Positions 32,584 through 43,966 of a stretch of 64,000 nt of DNA are shown piece by piece. The DNA is from Streptomyces dysideae. Lineage in GTDB: Bacteria > Actinomycetota > Actinomycetes > Streptomycetales > Streptomycetaceae. The DNA lies in the NCBI RefSeq assembly GCF_001514305.1, contig NZ_KQ949088.1, positions 1 to 64,000 of the forward strand, in the 5' to 3' direction. A model generated the notes under the pieces. The model was not told the origin of the DNA and made no database searches. It saw nothing but the letters and a program-made list of their open reading frames with translations. Both the position numbers and the translations under genes were made by a program. Positions within the stretch are counted from its first letter, which is position 1; every line of letters begins with the position of its first letter.

Positions 32584-34266
32584 TCAGCCGCCCATCTTCA
32601 GCAGCGCCGCCACGATCGGCCCCGCCGTCTCACCGCCATGTCCGGCCGCCTGGACCACGCCCGCCGCCGCGAGATCGCCGCGATACGCCGTGAACCAGCC
32701 GTTGGGCTTCTTCTGGTTGTCGACCTCCGCCGAGCCGGTCTTCGCGCCGGCATCGCCGGTGACCCCGGACATCGCCTCCGCCGCCGTGCCGTAGGCCGCC
32801 GTGTACGCCATCAGCTCACGCAGCTGCGACAGGGTGGACGCGGACATCGTGCGCGACGCCGTGGCGAGCGTGCGGTCGTCGACCGACGGGGACACCAGGT
32901 ACGGCTGGCGGAAGACGCCCGCCCTGACCGTCGCGGAAACGGACGCCATGTTGAGGGGATTCATCCGCACCCCGCCCTGACCGATCAGCGAGGCCGCCAT
33001 CTGCGCCTGCGACTGCACCGGCACGGACCCGTCGAAGGTCGGGACGCCCACGGACCAGTTGTTCAGGCCCAGGCCGAAGACCTGCTGGGCCTGCTTGGTC
33101 AGGCTGTCGTTGTCCAGCTCCGGCGCCTGGCTGATGAAGGCCGTGTTGCAGGAACGGGCGAAGCTCGCCTTGAAGGTGCCGCCCTTGATATCGAACTTGT
33201 CGTCGTTCTGGAACTTCCAGCCGCCGTACGTGAAGTACTTCGGGCACGGATGCGGCTCGTTGACCGACGCCAGGTCCTTCTCGATCAGCAGCGACGAGGT
33301 GATGACCTTCATGGTGGAACCGGGCGCGAGCGAGCCCTGGAAGGCGACGTTGAAGCCCTTCGAGGAGTTCGCGGCGGCCAGGATCTCGCCCGTCGACGGA
33401 CGCAGCACCACCACCGACGCCCGTGACTTCGCGGCCACCTGCTTCTCGGCGGCGGCCTGCATACTCGGGCTGAGCGTCGTCTTCACCGTGCCCGGCGTGC
33501 CCTTGCTCAGCTCCAGCAGGGTTTTGTCGGACAGCTCCGCCGCCTTGGACTCCTTGCCGCGGATCACCCGCAGCTCGACGCCCGCCTTGCCGCCGGCCTT
33601 CTTGCCGTACTTCTCCCGCAGCCCGTCCAGCACCGAGCCCAGCGACGGGTACTTCGCCTCCGTCAGCTCGCCGCCGTCCCGGTCGAGCGCCTTGACCGGC
33701 GGGGTCCCGGACTCACCGGTGACCAGGGTGTCGCCGTCCTTCAGATCCGGGTGCACCACGGAGGGTGCCCACTCGACGATCGGCTCGCCGTCCTTCTCGG
33801 CCCGTACGACCGTCAGCGAACTGTCGTACGCCAGCGGCTTGCTGGTGCCCTTGTACGACACCGTGGCCTTCACGGAGAAGGGCACCTTGGCGCCGCTGCG
33901 GGTGCCCTCGGTGAGGGCGACGTCCTTGATGTACGCGGCCTTGGTGTAGCCGGTGAGCAGGGCCGACGCCGCCTCGGTGTCGTCCGTGGCGGCCGCCGCG
34001 TCGGTGACCTCGCCCTGCTGCCAGGCGGTGAGGAAGGCGCGGGCCGCGGTGGTGACCTCGGTCGCCGACAGCGGGCCCTTCTTGACCGGCTCCCCCTTGT
34101 CGTCGGCCGCCGACGACGCCGTCTGCGTACGGTCGTCGGCCGCCGCGCCGCCGCCGTACAGCGCGTAGACACCGAACCCGGCACCGCCCACGACCACGGC
34201 GATCATCCCGCCGACCACGACGGGTCTCGTCTTCCGTCGCTCAGCGACGCGCCTTCTGTTGCCCAC
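32584..34266 (-). CDS. Penicillin-binding protein, class B transpeptidase with NTF2-like domain
   Basis: 560 aa. An N-terminal anchor (residues 15-36) is followed by an NTF2/MecA-N-like domain (about 66-170), a dimerisation part, and the transpeptidase. Active-site motifs: Ser317-x-x-Lys320 in PGSTMK, Ser372-Cys-Asn in ARSCNT, and Lys509-Thr-Gly in AKTGSAEV. It cross-links peptidoglycan outside the membrane; SEDS partners are not nearby. GTG 34266. Paralogous to the next gene on the same strand, 100 bp upstream. Confidence 0.92.
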   Translation of the reverse strand: MGNRRRVAERRKTRPVVVGGMIAVVVGGAGFGVYALYGGGAAADDRTQTASSAADDKGEPVKKGPLSATEVTTAARAFLTAWQQGEVTDAAAATDDTEAASALLTGYTKAAYIKDVALTEGTRSGAKVPFSVKATVSYKGTSKPLAYDSSLTVVRAEKDGEPIVEWAPSVVHPDLKDGDTLVTGESGTPPVKALDRDGGELTEAKYPSLGSVLDGLREKYGKKAGGKAGVELRVIRGKESKAAELSDKTLLELSKGTPGTVKTTLSPSMQAAAEKQVAAKSRASVVVLRPSTGEILAAANSSKGFNVAFQGSLAPGSTMKVITSSLLIEKDLASVNEPHPCPKYFTYGGWKFQNDDKFDIKGGTFKASFARSCNTAFISQAPELDNDSLTKQAQQVFGLGLNNWSVGVPTFDGSVPVQSQAQMAASLIGQGGVRMNPLNMASVSATVRAGVFRQPYLVSPSVDDRTLATASRTMSASTLSQLRELMAYTAAYGTAAEAMSGVTGDAGAKTGSAEVDNQKKPNGWFTAYRGDLAAAGVVQAAGHGGETAGPIVAALLKMGG

Positions 34267-34366
34267 AGCTCCCGATCCTCCGCGAAATCCCCAGGGTCCC
34301 CGTTGTCCTCATGCACCTCAGTCAACGACGGCAACCACCCTAGAGTCCCGTCCTGTGCGGGTGAGT

Positions 34367-35998
34367 TCAGCCACCCGCCGCCAGTACGGCCCGTACGATC
34401 GGGCCCGCCGCGTCACCTCCCCGTCCGCCCTGCTCCGTCATGGCCGCGGCGGCCACATCATTGCGGAAGCCGGTGAACCAGCTGTTGGCGGTCTGCCCGT
34501 CGACCTCGGCGGTACCGGTCTTCGCACCGATGTCGCCGCCCAGCGTTGCCATGATCTTCGCGGCGGTGCCCTGTGTCGCGGTGAGCCGCATCATCTGCTT
34601 CAGCTGCGCGGTCGTGTCGGCCCGCAGCCCCCGGGCGGTGGCCAGTTCCCGGTCGTCGAGCTCCGGCGACACCAGGTACGGCTGGCGGAACTCGCCCGTC
34701 ATCGCGGTGGCCGTCACCGACGCCATGGTCAGCGGGTTCATCTGGACCTGGCCCTGGCCGATGGCGTTGGCCGCGCGGTCCGGGCCGGCGGAGGCCGGGA
34801 CGTTGCCGTCGAAGGAGGTGATACCGGTCTTCCAGTTGTCGCCGCGAAGCCCGAACCGCTCCTCGGCCTCCGCCGTCAGCGAGGCGTCGGTCAGCGGCTT
34901 CTCGTCGACGAGCTTGATGAAGCCCGTGTTGCAGGAACGCATGAAGGTGTCGGCCAGCGTGGCGCTCGACGTCTCGTTGGGTTCGAGGCCCGGCAGGTTG
35001 TTGAAGGTCTGGCTCTGCCAGGTCGCTGTCGACGGGCAGGGCGCCGGGCCGTTCATCGAGGTCACGCCGTTGTCGATGAGCATCGCGGCGGTGATGATCT
35101 TCATCGTGGAGCCGGGGGCGACCTTGCCCTCGAAGGCCGCGTTGAAGGCGTCCTCGCGGTGGTTGGCCACGGCCAGCACCTCACCGGTGCTCGGCTTCAC
35201 CGCCACCACCGACGACTCGGCGTACTGTTTGACCGCCTTCTCGGCCGCCGCCTGCACGCCCGCGCTGAGCGTGGTGCGCAGCTTGCCGGGCTCGCCCTCG
35301 GTGACGGTCAGCAGCGAGGTGTCCGGGGCGCCGTCGGCCGGGTGCCGGATCACCAGCTCGACACCGGGCTTACCGCCCGCCTTGTCGCCGTACTTGGCGC
35401 GCAGCTGGTCCAGGATCGGGCCCAGGGACGGGTACTTGGCCTTCGTCAGCACCGTGCCGTCGCGGTCCACGGCCTCGATCGGCGGATTCGACGCCGCCTC
35501 CGTGACCAGCGTGTCGTCCTGCTTCAGCTGCGGATGGACCACGGACGGCTTCCAGTCGACGAGCGCCCGCCCGGTGGTCACGCCGCGCACGACGGTCAGC
35601 TCGCTCTTGTAGGTGAGCGGCTTGGACGTCCCGTCGTGCGACACCTTCGCCTGCACCGTGAACGGCACGGTGGCGCCGCTCACCGTCCCGGTCGTGATCT
35701 TCACCCCGGTGATGCCGGCGTCCTCGCCGTACGCGGTCAGCAACGGCCTGGCCGCCCCGTCGTTGTTCGTGTACGACGCCGCGGTCACGGCCTCGCCCTT
35801 CTCCCAGGCCGCGAAGAACTTCTCCGCCGTCTCCTCGATCTCGTCACTGCTCGGCGGCCCGCTCTTCTTCGGCGACGCCGCTCCGCTCGCACCGCCGCCG
35901 TTCAGCGCGGACACGATGTTGTAGGCGCCGTAACCGGCACCGCCCACCATCACGGCGAACACCCCGCCGATGACGGTGACCTTGACCCCCTTGCCCAT
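34367..35998 (-). CDS. Penicillin-binding protein, paralogue of the preceding PBP
   Basis: 543 aa with the same layout: membrane anchor (5-32), NTF2-like domain (about 50-155), then transpeptidase motifs Ser297-x-x-Lys300 (PGSTMK), Ser355-Cys-Asn (RSCNTG) and Lys493-Thr-Gly (AKTGTAEV). ATG 35998 gives MGKGVKVTVIGG, with GGGGAGGGG upstream; the frame runs further 5' without coding character. The two PBPs share motif spacing and clearly arose by tandem duplication. Their neighbours (Pmt, SsgA-like) suggest a role in sporulation-associated wall synthesis. Confidence 0.92.
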   Translation of the reverse strand: MGKGVKVTVIGGVFAVMVGGAGYGAYNIVSALNGGGASGAASPKKSGPPSSDEIEETAEKFFAAWEKGEAVTAASYTNNDGAARPLLTAYGEDAGITGVKITTGTVSGATVPFTVQAKVSHDGTSKPLTYKSELTVVRGVTTGRALVDWKPSVVHPQLKQDDTLVTEAASNPPIEAVDRDGTVLTKAKYPSLGPILDQLRAKYGDKAGGKPGVELVIRHPADGAPDTSLLTVTEGEPGKLRTTLSAGVQAAAEKAVKQYAESSVVAVKPSTGEVLAVANHREDAFNAAFEGKVAPGSTMKIITAAMLIDNGVTSMNGPAPCPSTATWQSQTFNNLPGLEPNETSSATLADTFMRSCNTGFIKLVDEKPLTDASLTAEAEERFGLRGDNWKTGITSFDGNVPASAGPDRAANAIGQGQVQMNPLTMASVTATAMTGEFRQPYLVSPELDDRELATARGLRADTTAQLKQMMRLTATQGTAAKIMATLGGDIGAKTGTAEVDGQTANSWFTGFRNDVAAAAMTEQGGRGGDAAGPIVRAVLAAGG

Positions 35999-36126
35999 GA
36001 GGTGGATCCCCTCCCCGTTTTCCAGTCTTCCGCACTGTAAGAGGCGTGAGCGAAAACTGTGAGAGGTGTTTCCTTTTGTTGTCCGAAGAGAGATCGGCCG
36101 AGGGGGTGCACCCCGGTCGCGAATCC

Positions 36127-37869
36127 TCAGACCCAGGTGTCCAGCCACATCCGCGACCGCCAGGAGTCGATCGGCACCGCCGTCCCCGTGTACAGCGGCC
36201 AGAAGTAGATGAAGTTCCAGGCGATCAGCAGCACCAGCACGCCGGCCCCCGTCGCCCCCGCCACCCGCCGGGTGTCGTTCGACCCCGGCGGCCCGACGAT
36301 CGCGCCGAGCAGCATCGCCACCGCCAGACACAGGAACGGCAGGAAGACCACGGCGTAGAAGAAGAAGATCGTCCGCTCCTGGTAGAAGAACCAGGGCAGA
36401 TAACCGGCCACGATGCCGCAGGCGATGGCGCCGGCCCGCCAGTCGCGGCGGAACAGCCAGCGCCACAGGACGTACAGGAGTGCGAAGGCGGCCACCCACC
36501 ACAGCAGCGGCGTGCCGATCGCCAGGACCTCACGCGCGCACTTCTCGCCCGCGTCGGCGGGGCAGCCGTCCTTGCCGGGGGAGGGGGACTCGTAGAAGTA
36601 CGAGACCGGGCGGCCGGTGACGATCCAGCTCCACGGGTTGGACTGGTACGTGTGCGGGGACGACAGGCCGACGTGGAACTCGTACACCTGGTGCTCGTAG
36701 TGCCACAGGCTGCGCCACCAGTCGGGGAAGAGCCACGACCAGCTGCTGTCCTTGCCGTCGGTGGCCGCCCAGTTGCGGTAGTAGCCGCCGCTGCCGTTCG
36801 TGGCGGAGAGGATCCAGCCCGTCCACGACACGATGTACGTGACGATCGCGACCGGCACGGTGGCCAGGACGGCAGGCCCCAGATCGTGCTTCACCACCGC
36901 GAGGTGCGGGCGGCGGGCGCCGGCGACGCGGCGGGAGCCGACGTCCCACAGCACGGCCATGATGCCGAAGGCGGCCAGGAAGTAGAGGCCGTTCCACTTG
37001 GTGCCGATGGCCAGGCCCAGCATCAGACCGGCCGTCCAGCGCCAGGGGCGCAGGCCGAAGGTGGTGTTCTCGGCGGTGTACGCGTGCGGCCGGACCCGGC
37101 CCTCCGCGTCGGCCGGCAGCGCGGTCGCGAGTTTCTCCCGGGCCTTGTCCCGGTCGATCACCAGACAGCCGAACGCCGCCAGCACGAAGAACATCAGCAC
37201 GCCGTCGAGCAGCGACGTACGGGCCATCACGAACGCCAGCCCGTCCACCGCCATCAGCGTGCCCGCGAGGCAGCCGAGGAAGGTGGAGCGGAAGACACGG
37301 CGCCCGATCCGGCACAGCATCAGCACGGACAGGGTCCCGAGCAGCGCCGTCATGAACCGCCAGCCGAACGGGGTGAACCCGAACATCAGCTCGCCCAGCC
37401 CGATGACGTACTTGCCGACCGGCGGATGCACGACGTACGCCGCGTCCGTCGGGAGCGGGACATGGCCGTTCGTGGAGAGGATGAGGTCGTTGGCCTTCTT
37501 GTCCCAGTTGACCTCGAAGCCGCGGTGGACGAGCGCCCAGGCGTCCTTGGCGTAGTACGTCTCGTCGAATATCACGGCCTTCGGGCTGCCCAGGTTCCAG
37601 AACCGCAGCACACCCGCCAGCAGCGTCACCAGCAGCGGCCCGACCCACGCCGACCAGCGCACGAGCCGCTCGGTCAGCGCCTTCGGCAGCCCGAGCACCG
37701 CCCACAGACGCGGGCTGGGCTGCGCGTACGGCGGCACGAGCCGGTCGCGTACGTCGCTTCTGGGCCGCGCCGTGTAGCCGAAACGGCGCAGCCGCTGTTG
37801 CCACGACGGCCGCTGCTCATGCGGTGCCTGGTCCTGCCGGGTGTCCGTGGAGGACGCGGTACTGGTCAC
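36127..37869 (-). CDS. pmt: Dolichyl-phosphate-mannose-protein mannosyltransferase
   Basis: 580-aa polytopic glycosyltransferase (GT39) that transfers mannose from polyprenyl phosphate to Ser/Thr of exported proteins. The first outer loop has FDETYYAKDAW with the Asp-Glu catalytic pair and VVHPPVGKYVIGLGE; further on are GTKWNGLYF and the WLFPDWWRSLWHYEHQVYEFH loop. Ten or eleven helices follow a soluble N-terminus. GTG 37869 (VTSTASSTDT) is the only supported start. Divergent from rsmI by 96 bp. In S. coelicolor this enzyme is the phage phiC31 receptor glycosylation factor. Confidence 0.93.
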   Translation of the reverse strand: MTSTASSTDTRQDQAPHEQRPSWQQRLRRFGYTARPRSDVRDRLVPPYAQPSPRLWAVLGLPKALTERLVRWSAWVGPLLVTLLAGVLRFWNLGSPKAVIFDETYYAKDAWALVHRGFEVNWDKKANDLILSTNGHVPLPTDAAYVVHPPVGKYVIGLGELMFGFTPFGWRFMTALLGTLSVLMLCRIGRRVFRSTFLGCLAGTLMAVDGLAFVMARTSLLDGVLMFFVLAAFGCLVIDRDKAREKLATALPADAEGRVRPHAYTAENTTFGLRPWRWTAGLMLGLAIGTKWNGLYFLAAFGIMAVLWDVGSRRVAGARRPHLAVVKHDLGPAVLATVPVAIVTYIVSWTGWILSATNGSGGYYRNWAATDGKDSSWSWLFPDWWRSLWHYEHQVYEFHVGLSSPHTYQSNPWSWIVTGRPVSYFYESPSPGKDGCPADAGEKCAREVLAIGTPLLWWVAAFALLYVLWRWLFRRDWRAGAIACGIVAGYLPWFFYQERTIFFFYAVVFLPFLCLAVAMLLGAIVGPPGSNDTRRVAGATGAGVLVLLIAWNFIYFWPLYTGTAVPIDSWRSRMWLDTWV

Positions 37870-37965
37870 CGCGCCATCGTAGGGAACGGCGCTGTGTGAG
37901 TCCCGTGCATGTCGTGTAAGCGTGCGGATGCGTTTGCCTCCGGCCGTCCCTGCGAGGATGGGAGC

Positions 37966-38814
37966 GTGATTGGAACCCTCGTACTGGCAGGCACGCCCAT
38001 CGGCGACATCGCGGACGCCCCGCCCCGGCTCGCGGAGGAACTGGCCGGTGCCGACGTCGTCGCCGCCGAGGACACGCGGCGGCTGCGGAGGCTCACACAG
38101 GCGCTCGGGGTGACACCCAAGGGGCGCGTGGTGTCGTACTTCGAGGGCAACGAGACGGCTCGTACGCCGGAGCTCGTCGAGGAGCTCCTGGGCGGCGCGC
38201 GTGTGCTGCTCGTCACCGACGCGGGGATGCCGTCCGTCTCCGACCCCGGGTACCGGCTGGTCGCCGCCGCCGTCGAGAAGGACGTCCGGGTCACCGCCGT
38301 CCCCGGGCCGTCCGCCGTGCTCACCGCGCTCGCGCTGTCCGGGCTGCCCGTCGACCGGTTCTGCTTCGAGGGGTTCCTGCCGCGCAAGGCCGGGGAGCGG
38401 CTGTCGCGGCTGCGGGAGGTCGCCGGGGAACGCCGGACGCTCGTCTACTTCGAGGCCCCGCACCGGCTCGACGACACCCTCGCCGCGATGGCCGAGGTGT
38501 TCGGCGCCGAGCGGCGGGCCGCCGTCTGCCGGGAGCTGACCAAGACGTACGAGGAGGTCAAGCGGGGCGGGCTCGGTGAGCTGGCCGCGTGGGCGGCCAA
38601 GGGCGTGCGCGGCGAGATCACCGTCGTCGTCGAAGGGGCGCCGGAGAAGGGTGCCGAGGAGATCGACGCCGCGGAGCTGGTGCGGCGGGTGCGAGTGCGG
38701 GAGGAGGCGGGGGAGCGGCGCAAGGAGGCGATCGCCGCGGTGGCGGCGGATGCGGGGGTGCCCAAGCGGGAGGTGTTCGACGCGGTGGTGGCGGCGAAGC
38801 ACTCCGCGGGGTGA
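37966..38814 (+). CDS. rsmI: 16S rRNA 2'-O-ribose C1402 methyltransferase
   Basis: 282 aa, SAM-dependent SPOUT-unrelated tetrapyrrole-methylase fold. LVLAGTPIGDIADAP at the start, AEDTRRLRRLTQALG, LVTDAGMPSVSDPGYRLVAAA, AVPGPSAVLTALALSGLP and FEGFLPRK are all family signatures. GTG 37966 follows GGGAG; 282 aa matches the usual length. Modifies the ribosomal P-site decoding region. Downstream lies a 287-bp intergenic region with a GC hairpin repeat. Confidence 0.95.
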   Translation: MIGTLVLAGTPIGDIADAPPRLAEELAGADVVAAEDTRRLRRLTQALGVTPKGRVVSYFEGNETARTPELVEELLGGARVLLVTDAGMPSVSDPGYRLVAAAVEKDVRVTAVPGPSAVLTALALSGLPVDRFCFEGFLPRKAGERLSRLREVAGERRTLVYFEAPHRLDDTLAAMAEVFGAERRAAVCRELTKTYEEVKRGGLGELAAWAAKGVRGEITVVVEGAPEKGAEEIDAAELVRRVRVREEAGERRKEAIAAVAADAGVPKREVFDAVVAAKHSAG

Positions 38815-38876
38815 GGCCGTTACCGGGTAGCCCCGTTGGGGGGTGGGGTTCGCTGCGGGCTGGGGGGGTCCGTTGT

Positions 38877-38935
38877 GGCTGGTCGCGCAGTTCCCCGCGC
38901 CCCTTTGGGGGCGCCTTGCGCCCCATGGGTGGGCA
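38877..38935. repeat. Streptomyces-type intergenic GC hairpin repeat, copy 2
   Basis: GCGCAGTTCCCCGCGCCCC followed by TTTG and GGGGCGCC; the stem GCGCCCC/GGGGCGC is perfect (38897-38914). Recognised as a module common between streptomycete genes; it can act as the rsmI terminator. The rest of 38815-39101 shows no gene. Confidence 0.65.
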
Positions 38936-39101
38936 AAGGGTTGTCGTGGAAGGCAAAGCTCAGGCCGGGCCGCCAGGGCCTTTTGGCAAGGAACCGCCAA
39001 AACGCCGCCAACACTCGACAGGCCTGCTGCGTTCGCGTCGGTGGAGGCGTCCACTGGGGTGAGGGGCGTACCCGTCCCTCCAGCGGACAACTGGAGCTGG
39101 C

Positions 39102-39524
39102 ATGAGTGAGATCGCAGGGCAGACCACCGGCCTCCGCAGTGCGGCGACGGCCGTCGTTCACGAGTCGTACTCCTTCGCCTGCATGCGCTGCGGGCACGGT
39201 TGGGAGCAGTCGTACGAGATCGAGCACCACACGGACGCCGACGGCCGCGAGTTTGTCATGTACGTGGCCAACGGCCAGGTCGTGCCGTCCCCGCTGAGCA
39301 GGCCGACCTGTCCCAACTGCGAGAACCACGTCGTACGGATCATGCGGCCGGGGCGGGTCTCGTCGGTGCACGACGCGGTGGAGCGGATGCACCGCAAGGT
39401 GCCGCGCAGCCGTACCGCGGAGGGCGCGGACACCGGCGCGGACACCGGGGCGCCCGCGCCGAAGGAGCACCACCACTGGCATCTGTCCGATCTCCTGCAC
39501 CCGTTCCAGCGCGGGGCGAGCTGA
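39102..39524 (+). CDS. Putative zinc-binding protein, 140 aa
   Basis: Two Cys pairs, CMRCGHGW (about residues 27-34) and CPNCENH (about 70-76), spaced as in a C4 zinc ribbon. The C-terminus is disordered with an acidic, Ala/Gly repeat (GADTGADTGA) and a His-rich end (KEHHHWHL) that may also bind metal. No known family. Followed 46 bp later by tatD on the same strand. Confidence 0.7.
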   Translation: MSEIAGQTTGLRSAATAVVHESYSFACMRCGHGWEQSYEIEHHTDADGREFVMYVANGQVVPSPLSRPTCPNCENHVVRIMRPGRVSSVHDAVERMHRKVPRSRTAEGADTGADTGAPAPKEHHHWHLSDLLHPFQRGAS

Positions 39525-39570
39525 CCCGGGCGCCGACCGCGCGGGCATGCCCCTTTCGTAGGATCGGGGC

Positions 39571-40464
39571 ATGCCTTCGAACGCCTCCGCCGCGTCCTCC
39601 GACAAGAACGCGGCCCCGCCGCTCCCGGAACCCCTCCGGGTGCCTGTCGCCGACTCCCACACCCACCTCGACATGCAGTCGGACACGGTGGCGGAGGGGC
39701 TCGCGAAGGCCGCGGCGGTGGGCGTGACGACGGTCGTGCAGGTGGGCTGCGACGTCCGCGGCTCGCGGTGGGCGGCCGAGACGGCGGCGACGTACGACGC
39801 CGTCCACGCGGCCGTCGCCCTGCACCCGAACGAGGCCCCGCGCATCGTGCACGGCGACCCCGACGGCTGGTCCCGGCAGGGGGCACGCGAACCGGGCGGG
39901 GACGCCGGGCTCGACGAAGCGCTCGCCGAGATCGACCGGCTGGCCGCGCTGCCGCAGGTCAAGGGCGTCGGCGAGACGGGACTCGACTACTTCCGCACGG
40001 GCCCCGAGGGCAAGGCGGCCCAGGAACGCTCCTTCCGCGCCCACATCGAGATCGCCAAGCGCCACGGCAAGGCCCTGGTCATCCACGACCGCGACGCCCA
40101 CGCGGACGTGCTGCGCGTCCTGAAGGAGGAGGGCGCCCCCGAGCGCACGGTCTTCCACTGCTACTCGGGCGACGCGGACATGGCCGAGATCTGCGCCCGC
40201 GCCGGCTACTACATGTCCTTCGCCGGCAACGTCACCTTCAAGAACGCCCAGAACCTCCGCGACGCCGTGGCCGTGGCGCCCCTTGAGCTCCTCCTCGTGG
40301 AGACCGACGCCCCCTTCCTCACCCCGGTCCCGTACCGCGGACGGCCCAACGCCCCCTACCTCATTCCGGTCACGGTGCGCGCGATGGCCGCCGTACGAGG
40401 CCTCGACGAGGACGCGCTGGCGACCGCCCTCGGCGCGAACACGGCGCATGCCTTCGGCTACTGA
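39571..40464 (+). CDS. tatD: TatD-family metal-dependent deoxyribonuclease
   Basis: 297 aa TIM-barrel hydrolase. Metal ligands are visible in DSHTHLDM, the Glu of KGVGETGLDYF, the His of ALVIHDRDAH, the His of TVFHCYSGD, and the Asp in LVETDAPFLTP. Acts in 3'-5' exonucleolytic DNA processing and repair. It precedes the rpf-ksgA-ispE genes, an order shared with Mycobacterium. Confidence 0.93.
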   Translation: MPSNASAASSDKNAAPPLPEPLRVPVADSHTHLDMQSDTVAEGLAKAAAVGVTTVVQVGCDVRGSRWAAETAATYDAVHAAVALHPNEAPRIVHGDPDGWSRQGAREPGGDAGLDEALAEIDRLAALPQVKGVGETGLDYFRTGPEGKAAQERSFRAHIEIAKRHGKALVIHDRDAHADVLRVLKEEGAPERTVFHCYSGDADMAEICARAGYYMSFAGNVTFKNAQNLRDAVAVAPLELLLVETDAPFLTPVPYRGRPNAPYLIPVTVRAMAAVRGLDEDALATALGANTAHAFGY

Positions 40465-40504
40465 CGCATAACCGGCCGACAACGCTCGCAAGGGTTCACC
40501 TCGG

Positions 40505-40522
40505 ACACGGTCGCGACCGTGT
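40505..40522. promoter_or_regulatory. Perfect 18-bp palindrome upstream of the Rpf-like gene
   Basis: ACACGGTCGCGACCGTGT, symmetrical without spacer, 98 bp upstream of the start codon and followed by a possible -10 (TAGTCG). Candidate operator; the regulator is unknown. The CAC/GTG orientation is opposite to the streptomycete Crp site. Confidence 0.5.
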
Positions 40523-40620
40523 GTAGTCGCGCCGCTTTGGAGAGTCACCCCCGCTCCGCTAGGTTCTGTGGGCCCGATCCGGACCCCTCTGGACCCCTCC
40601 GGCCCCTGGAGCGTGTCGGC

Positions 40621-42138
<1,518 letters not shown>

Positions 42139-42173
42139 GCGGCGGCCCCGTGCCGCCCCGTACCCTTGTCGCC

Positions 42174-43067
42174 GTGAGCAGCCCCTCCCCCGACGCCCTT
42201 CTGGGCCCCGCCGACGTCCGTGAACTGGCGGCCGCCCTCGGCGTACGCCCCACCAAGCAGCGCGGCCAGAACTTCGTGATCGACGCGAACACCGTCCGCC
42301 GTATCGTCCGCACCGCGGAGGTCCGCCCCGACGACGTGGTCGTCGAGGTCGGCCCGGGGCTCGGGTCCCTCACGCTGGCCCTGCTGGAGGTGGCGGAGCG
42401 GGTCGTCGCCGTCGAGATCGACGACGTACTGGCGGGCGCGCTGCCCGCCACCGTCGCGGCGCGCATGCCGGAGCGCGCGGACCGGTTCGCGCTGGTGCAC
42501 TCCGACGCGATGCACGTGGCCGAGCTGCCGGGCCCGGCCCCGAGCGCGCTGGTCGCGAACCTGCCGTACAACGTCGCCGTGCCCGTGCTGCTGCACATGC
42601 TCGACACCTTCCCGACCATCGAGCGCACCCTCGTCATGGTGCAGGCCGAGGTCGCCGACCGGCTGGCCGCGCCGCCCGGTTCGAAGGTGTACGGCGTGCC
42701 GTCGGTGAAGGCCAACTGGTACGCGGAGGTCAAGCGGGCCGGCTCCATCGGCCGCAGTGTCTTCTGGCCCGCGCCGAACGTCGACAGCGGGCTGGTCTCG
42801 CTCGTCCGCCGGACCGAGCCGGTCAAGACGACCGCTTCCAAGCGTGAGGTCTTCGCCGTCGTCGACGCGGCGTTCGCGCAGCGCCGCAAGACCCTGCGGG
42901 CCGCGCTCGCCGGGTGGGCGGGTTCCGCGGCCGCGTCCGAGGCGGCCCTCGTCGCCGCCGGGGTCTCGCCGCAGGCGCGCGGCGAGTCGCTGACCGTCGA
43001 GGAGTTCGCGCGCATCGCCGAACACAAGGAAGCCGGCGCCGAGACCGAGGAGCAGGCCCAGCCGTGA
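42174..43067 (+). CDS. ksgA: 16S rRNA dimethyladenosine transferase
   Basis: 297 aa. Dimethylates A1518/A1519 during 30S maturation. [14 protein letters not shown], the SAM loop [10 protein letters not shown], the acidic motif VVAVEIDD and the catalytic NLPYN are present. GTG 42174 gives [15 protein letters not shown], the usual streptomycete N-terminus; GTG 42135, overlapping the rpf stop, is the alternative. Its own stop overlaps ispE (GTGA), so the two are translationally coupled. Confidence 0.95.
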   Translation: MSSPSPDALLGPADVRELAAALGVRPTKQRGQNFVIDANTVRRIVRTAEVRPDDVVVEVGPGLGSLTLALLEVAERVVAVEIDDVLAGALPATVAARMPERADRFALVHSDAMHVAELPGPAPSALVANLPYNVAVPVLLHMLDTFPTIERTLVMVQAEVADRLAAPPGSKVYGVPSVKANWYAEVKRAGSIGRSVFWPAPNVDSGLVSLVRRTEPVKTTASKREVFAVVDAAFAQRRKTLRAALAGWAGSAAASEAALVAAGVSPQARGESLTVEEFARIAEHKEAGAETEEQAQP

Positions 43068-43966
43068 GCGTCACCGTGCGCGTCCCAGCCAAGGTCAACG
43101 TCCAGCTCGCGGTGGGCGCCGCCCGCCCGGACGGCTTCCACGACCTGGCCAACGTCTTTCTCGCGGTCGGCCTCCATGACGAGGTCACCGTGTCGCCCGC
43201 CGACGAACTGCGCGTGACCTGCGCGGGGCCGGACGCCCACCAGGTCCCCCTCGACCGGACGAACCTGGCGGCGCGGGCGGCGCTCGTCCTCGCGGAGCGC
43301 CGCGGTCTCGGGGAGCCCGCCGTGCACATCCACATCGCCAAGGACATCCCGGTGGCGGGCGGTATGGCGGGCGGCAGCGCGGACGGCGCGGGCGCGCTCC
43401 TGGCGTGCGACGCGCTGTGGGGCACGCACGCCTCCCGCGAGGAACTGCTCGACATCTGCGCCGAGTTGGGCAGCGACGTGCCGTTCAGCCTGGTGGGCGG
43501 GGCGGCGCTCGGGACCGGGCGCGGGGAGAAGCTCCGTGCGCTGGAGGTCGGCGGGAGCTTCCACTGGGTGTTCGCGATGGCCGGGCGCGGGCTGTCCACG
43601 CCGGCCGTCTTCCGGGAGTTCGACCGGCTGGCGGAGGGGCGTGACATCCCCGAGCCCGTCGCCTCCGAGGCGCTCCTGGACGCCCTCGCGGACGGCGACC
43701 CCGGCGCGCTCGCCGCCGCCGTCTCCAACGACCTGCAGCCCGCCGCCCTCTCCCTCTTCCCGGAGCTCGCCGACACCCTCGCCGCGGGCCGGGCCGCCGG
43801 TGCGCTCGCGGCGCTGGTCTCCGGGTCGGGTCCGACGACGGCGTTCCTGACCCGCGATCCCGAGTCGGCGGCGAAGGTGGCCGAGGGGCTGACGGCGTCC
43901 GGAACCTGCCGGTCGGTGCGTACGGCGGCGGGGCCGGCGGCGGGGGCGACGGTGCTGTCCGCGTAA
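43064..43966 (+). CDS. ispE: 4-diphosphocytidyl-2-C-methyl-D-erythritol kinase
   Basis: 300 aa GHMP kinase of the MEP pathway to isoprenoid precursors. Substrate-binding [11 protein letters not shown] at the start, ATP-binding [17 protein letters not shown] (about 94-110), catalytic Asp in [10 protein letters not shown] and the SGSGPTTAF motif near the end. GTG 43064 overlaps ksgA. The 217 bp after it hold no gene that I can see; they contain GC-rich dyads and the leader of the amidase. Confidence 0.95.
   Translation: MSVTVRVPAKVNVQLAVGAARPDGFHDLANVFLAVGLHDEVTVSPADELRVTCAGPDAHQVPLDRTNLAARAALVLAERRGLGEPAVHIHIAKDIPVAGGMAGGSADGAGALLACDALWGTHASREELLDICAELGSDVPFSLVGGAALGTGRGEKLRALEVGGSFHWVFAMAGRGLSTPAVFREFDRLAEGRDIPEPVASEALLDALADGDPGALAAAVSNDLQPAALSLFPELADTLAAGRAAGALAALVSGSGPTTAFLTRDPESAAKVAEGLTASGTCRSVRTAAGPAAGATVLSA

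Noticed and set aside
36046-37899. Long plus-strand frame opposite pmt
   Set aside because: Antisense shadow with Arg/Gly/Pro bias and no domain.
40465-40620. c-di-AMP riboswitch upstream of the Rpf-like gene
   Set aside because: Such elements precede some streptomycete rpf genes, but the conserved motif was not found and the stretch is short.
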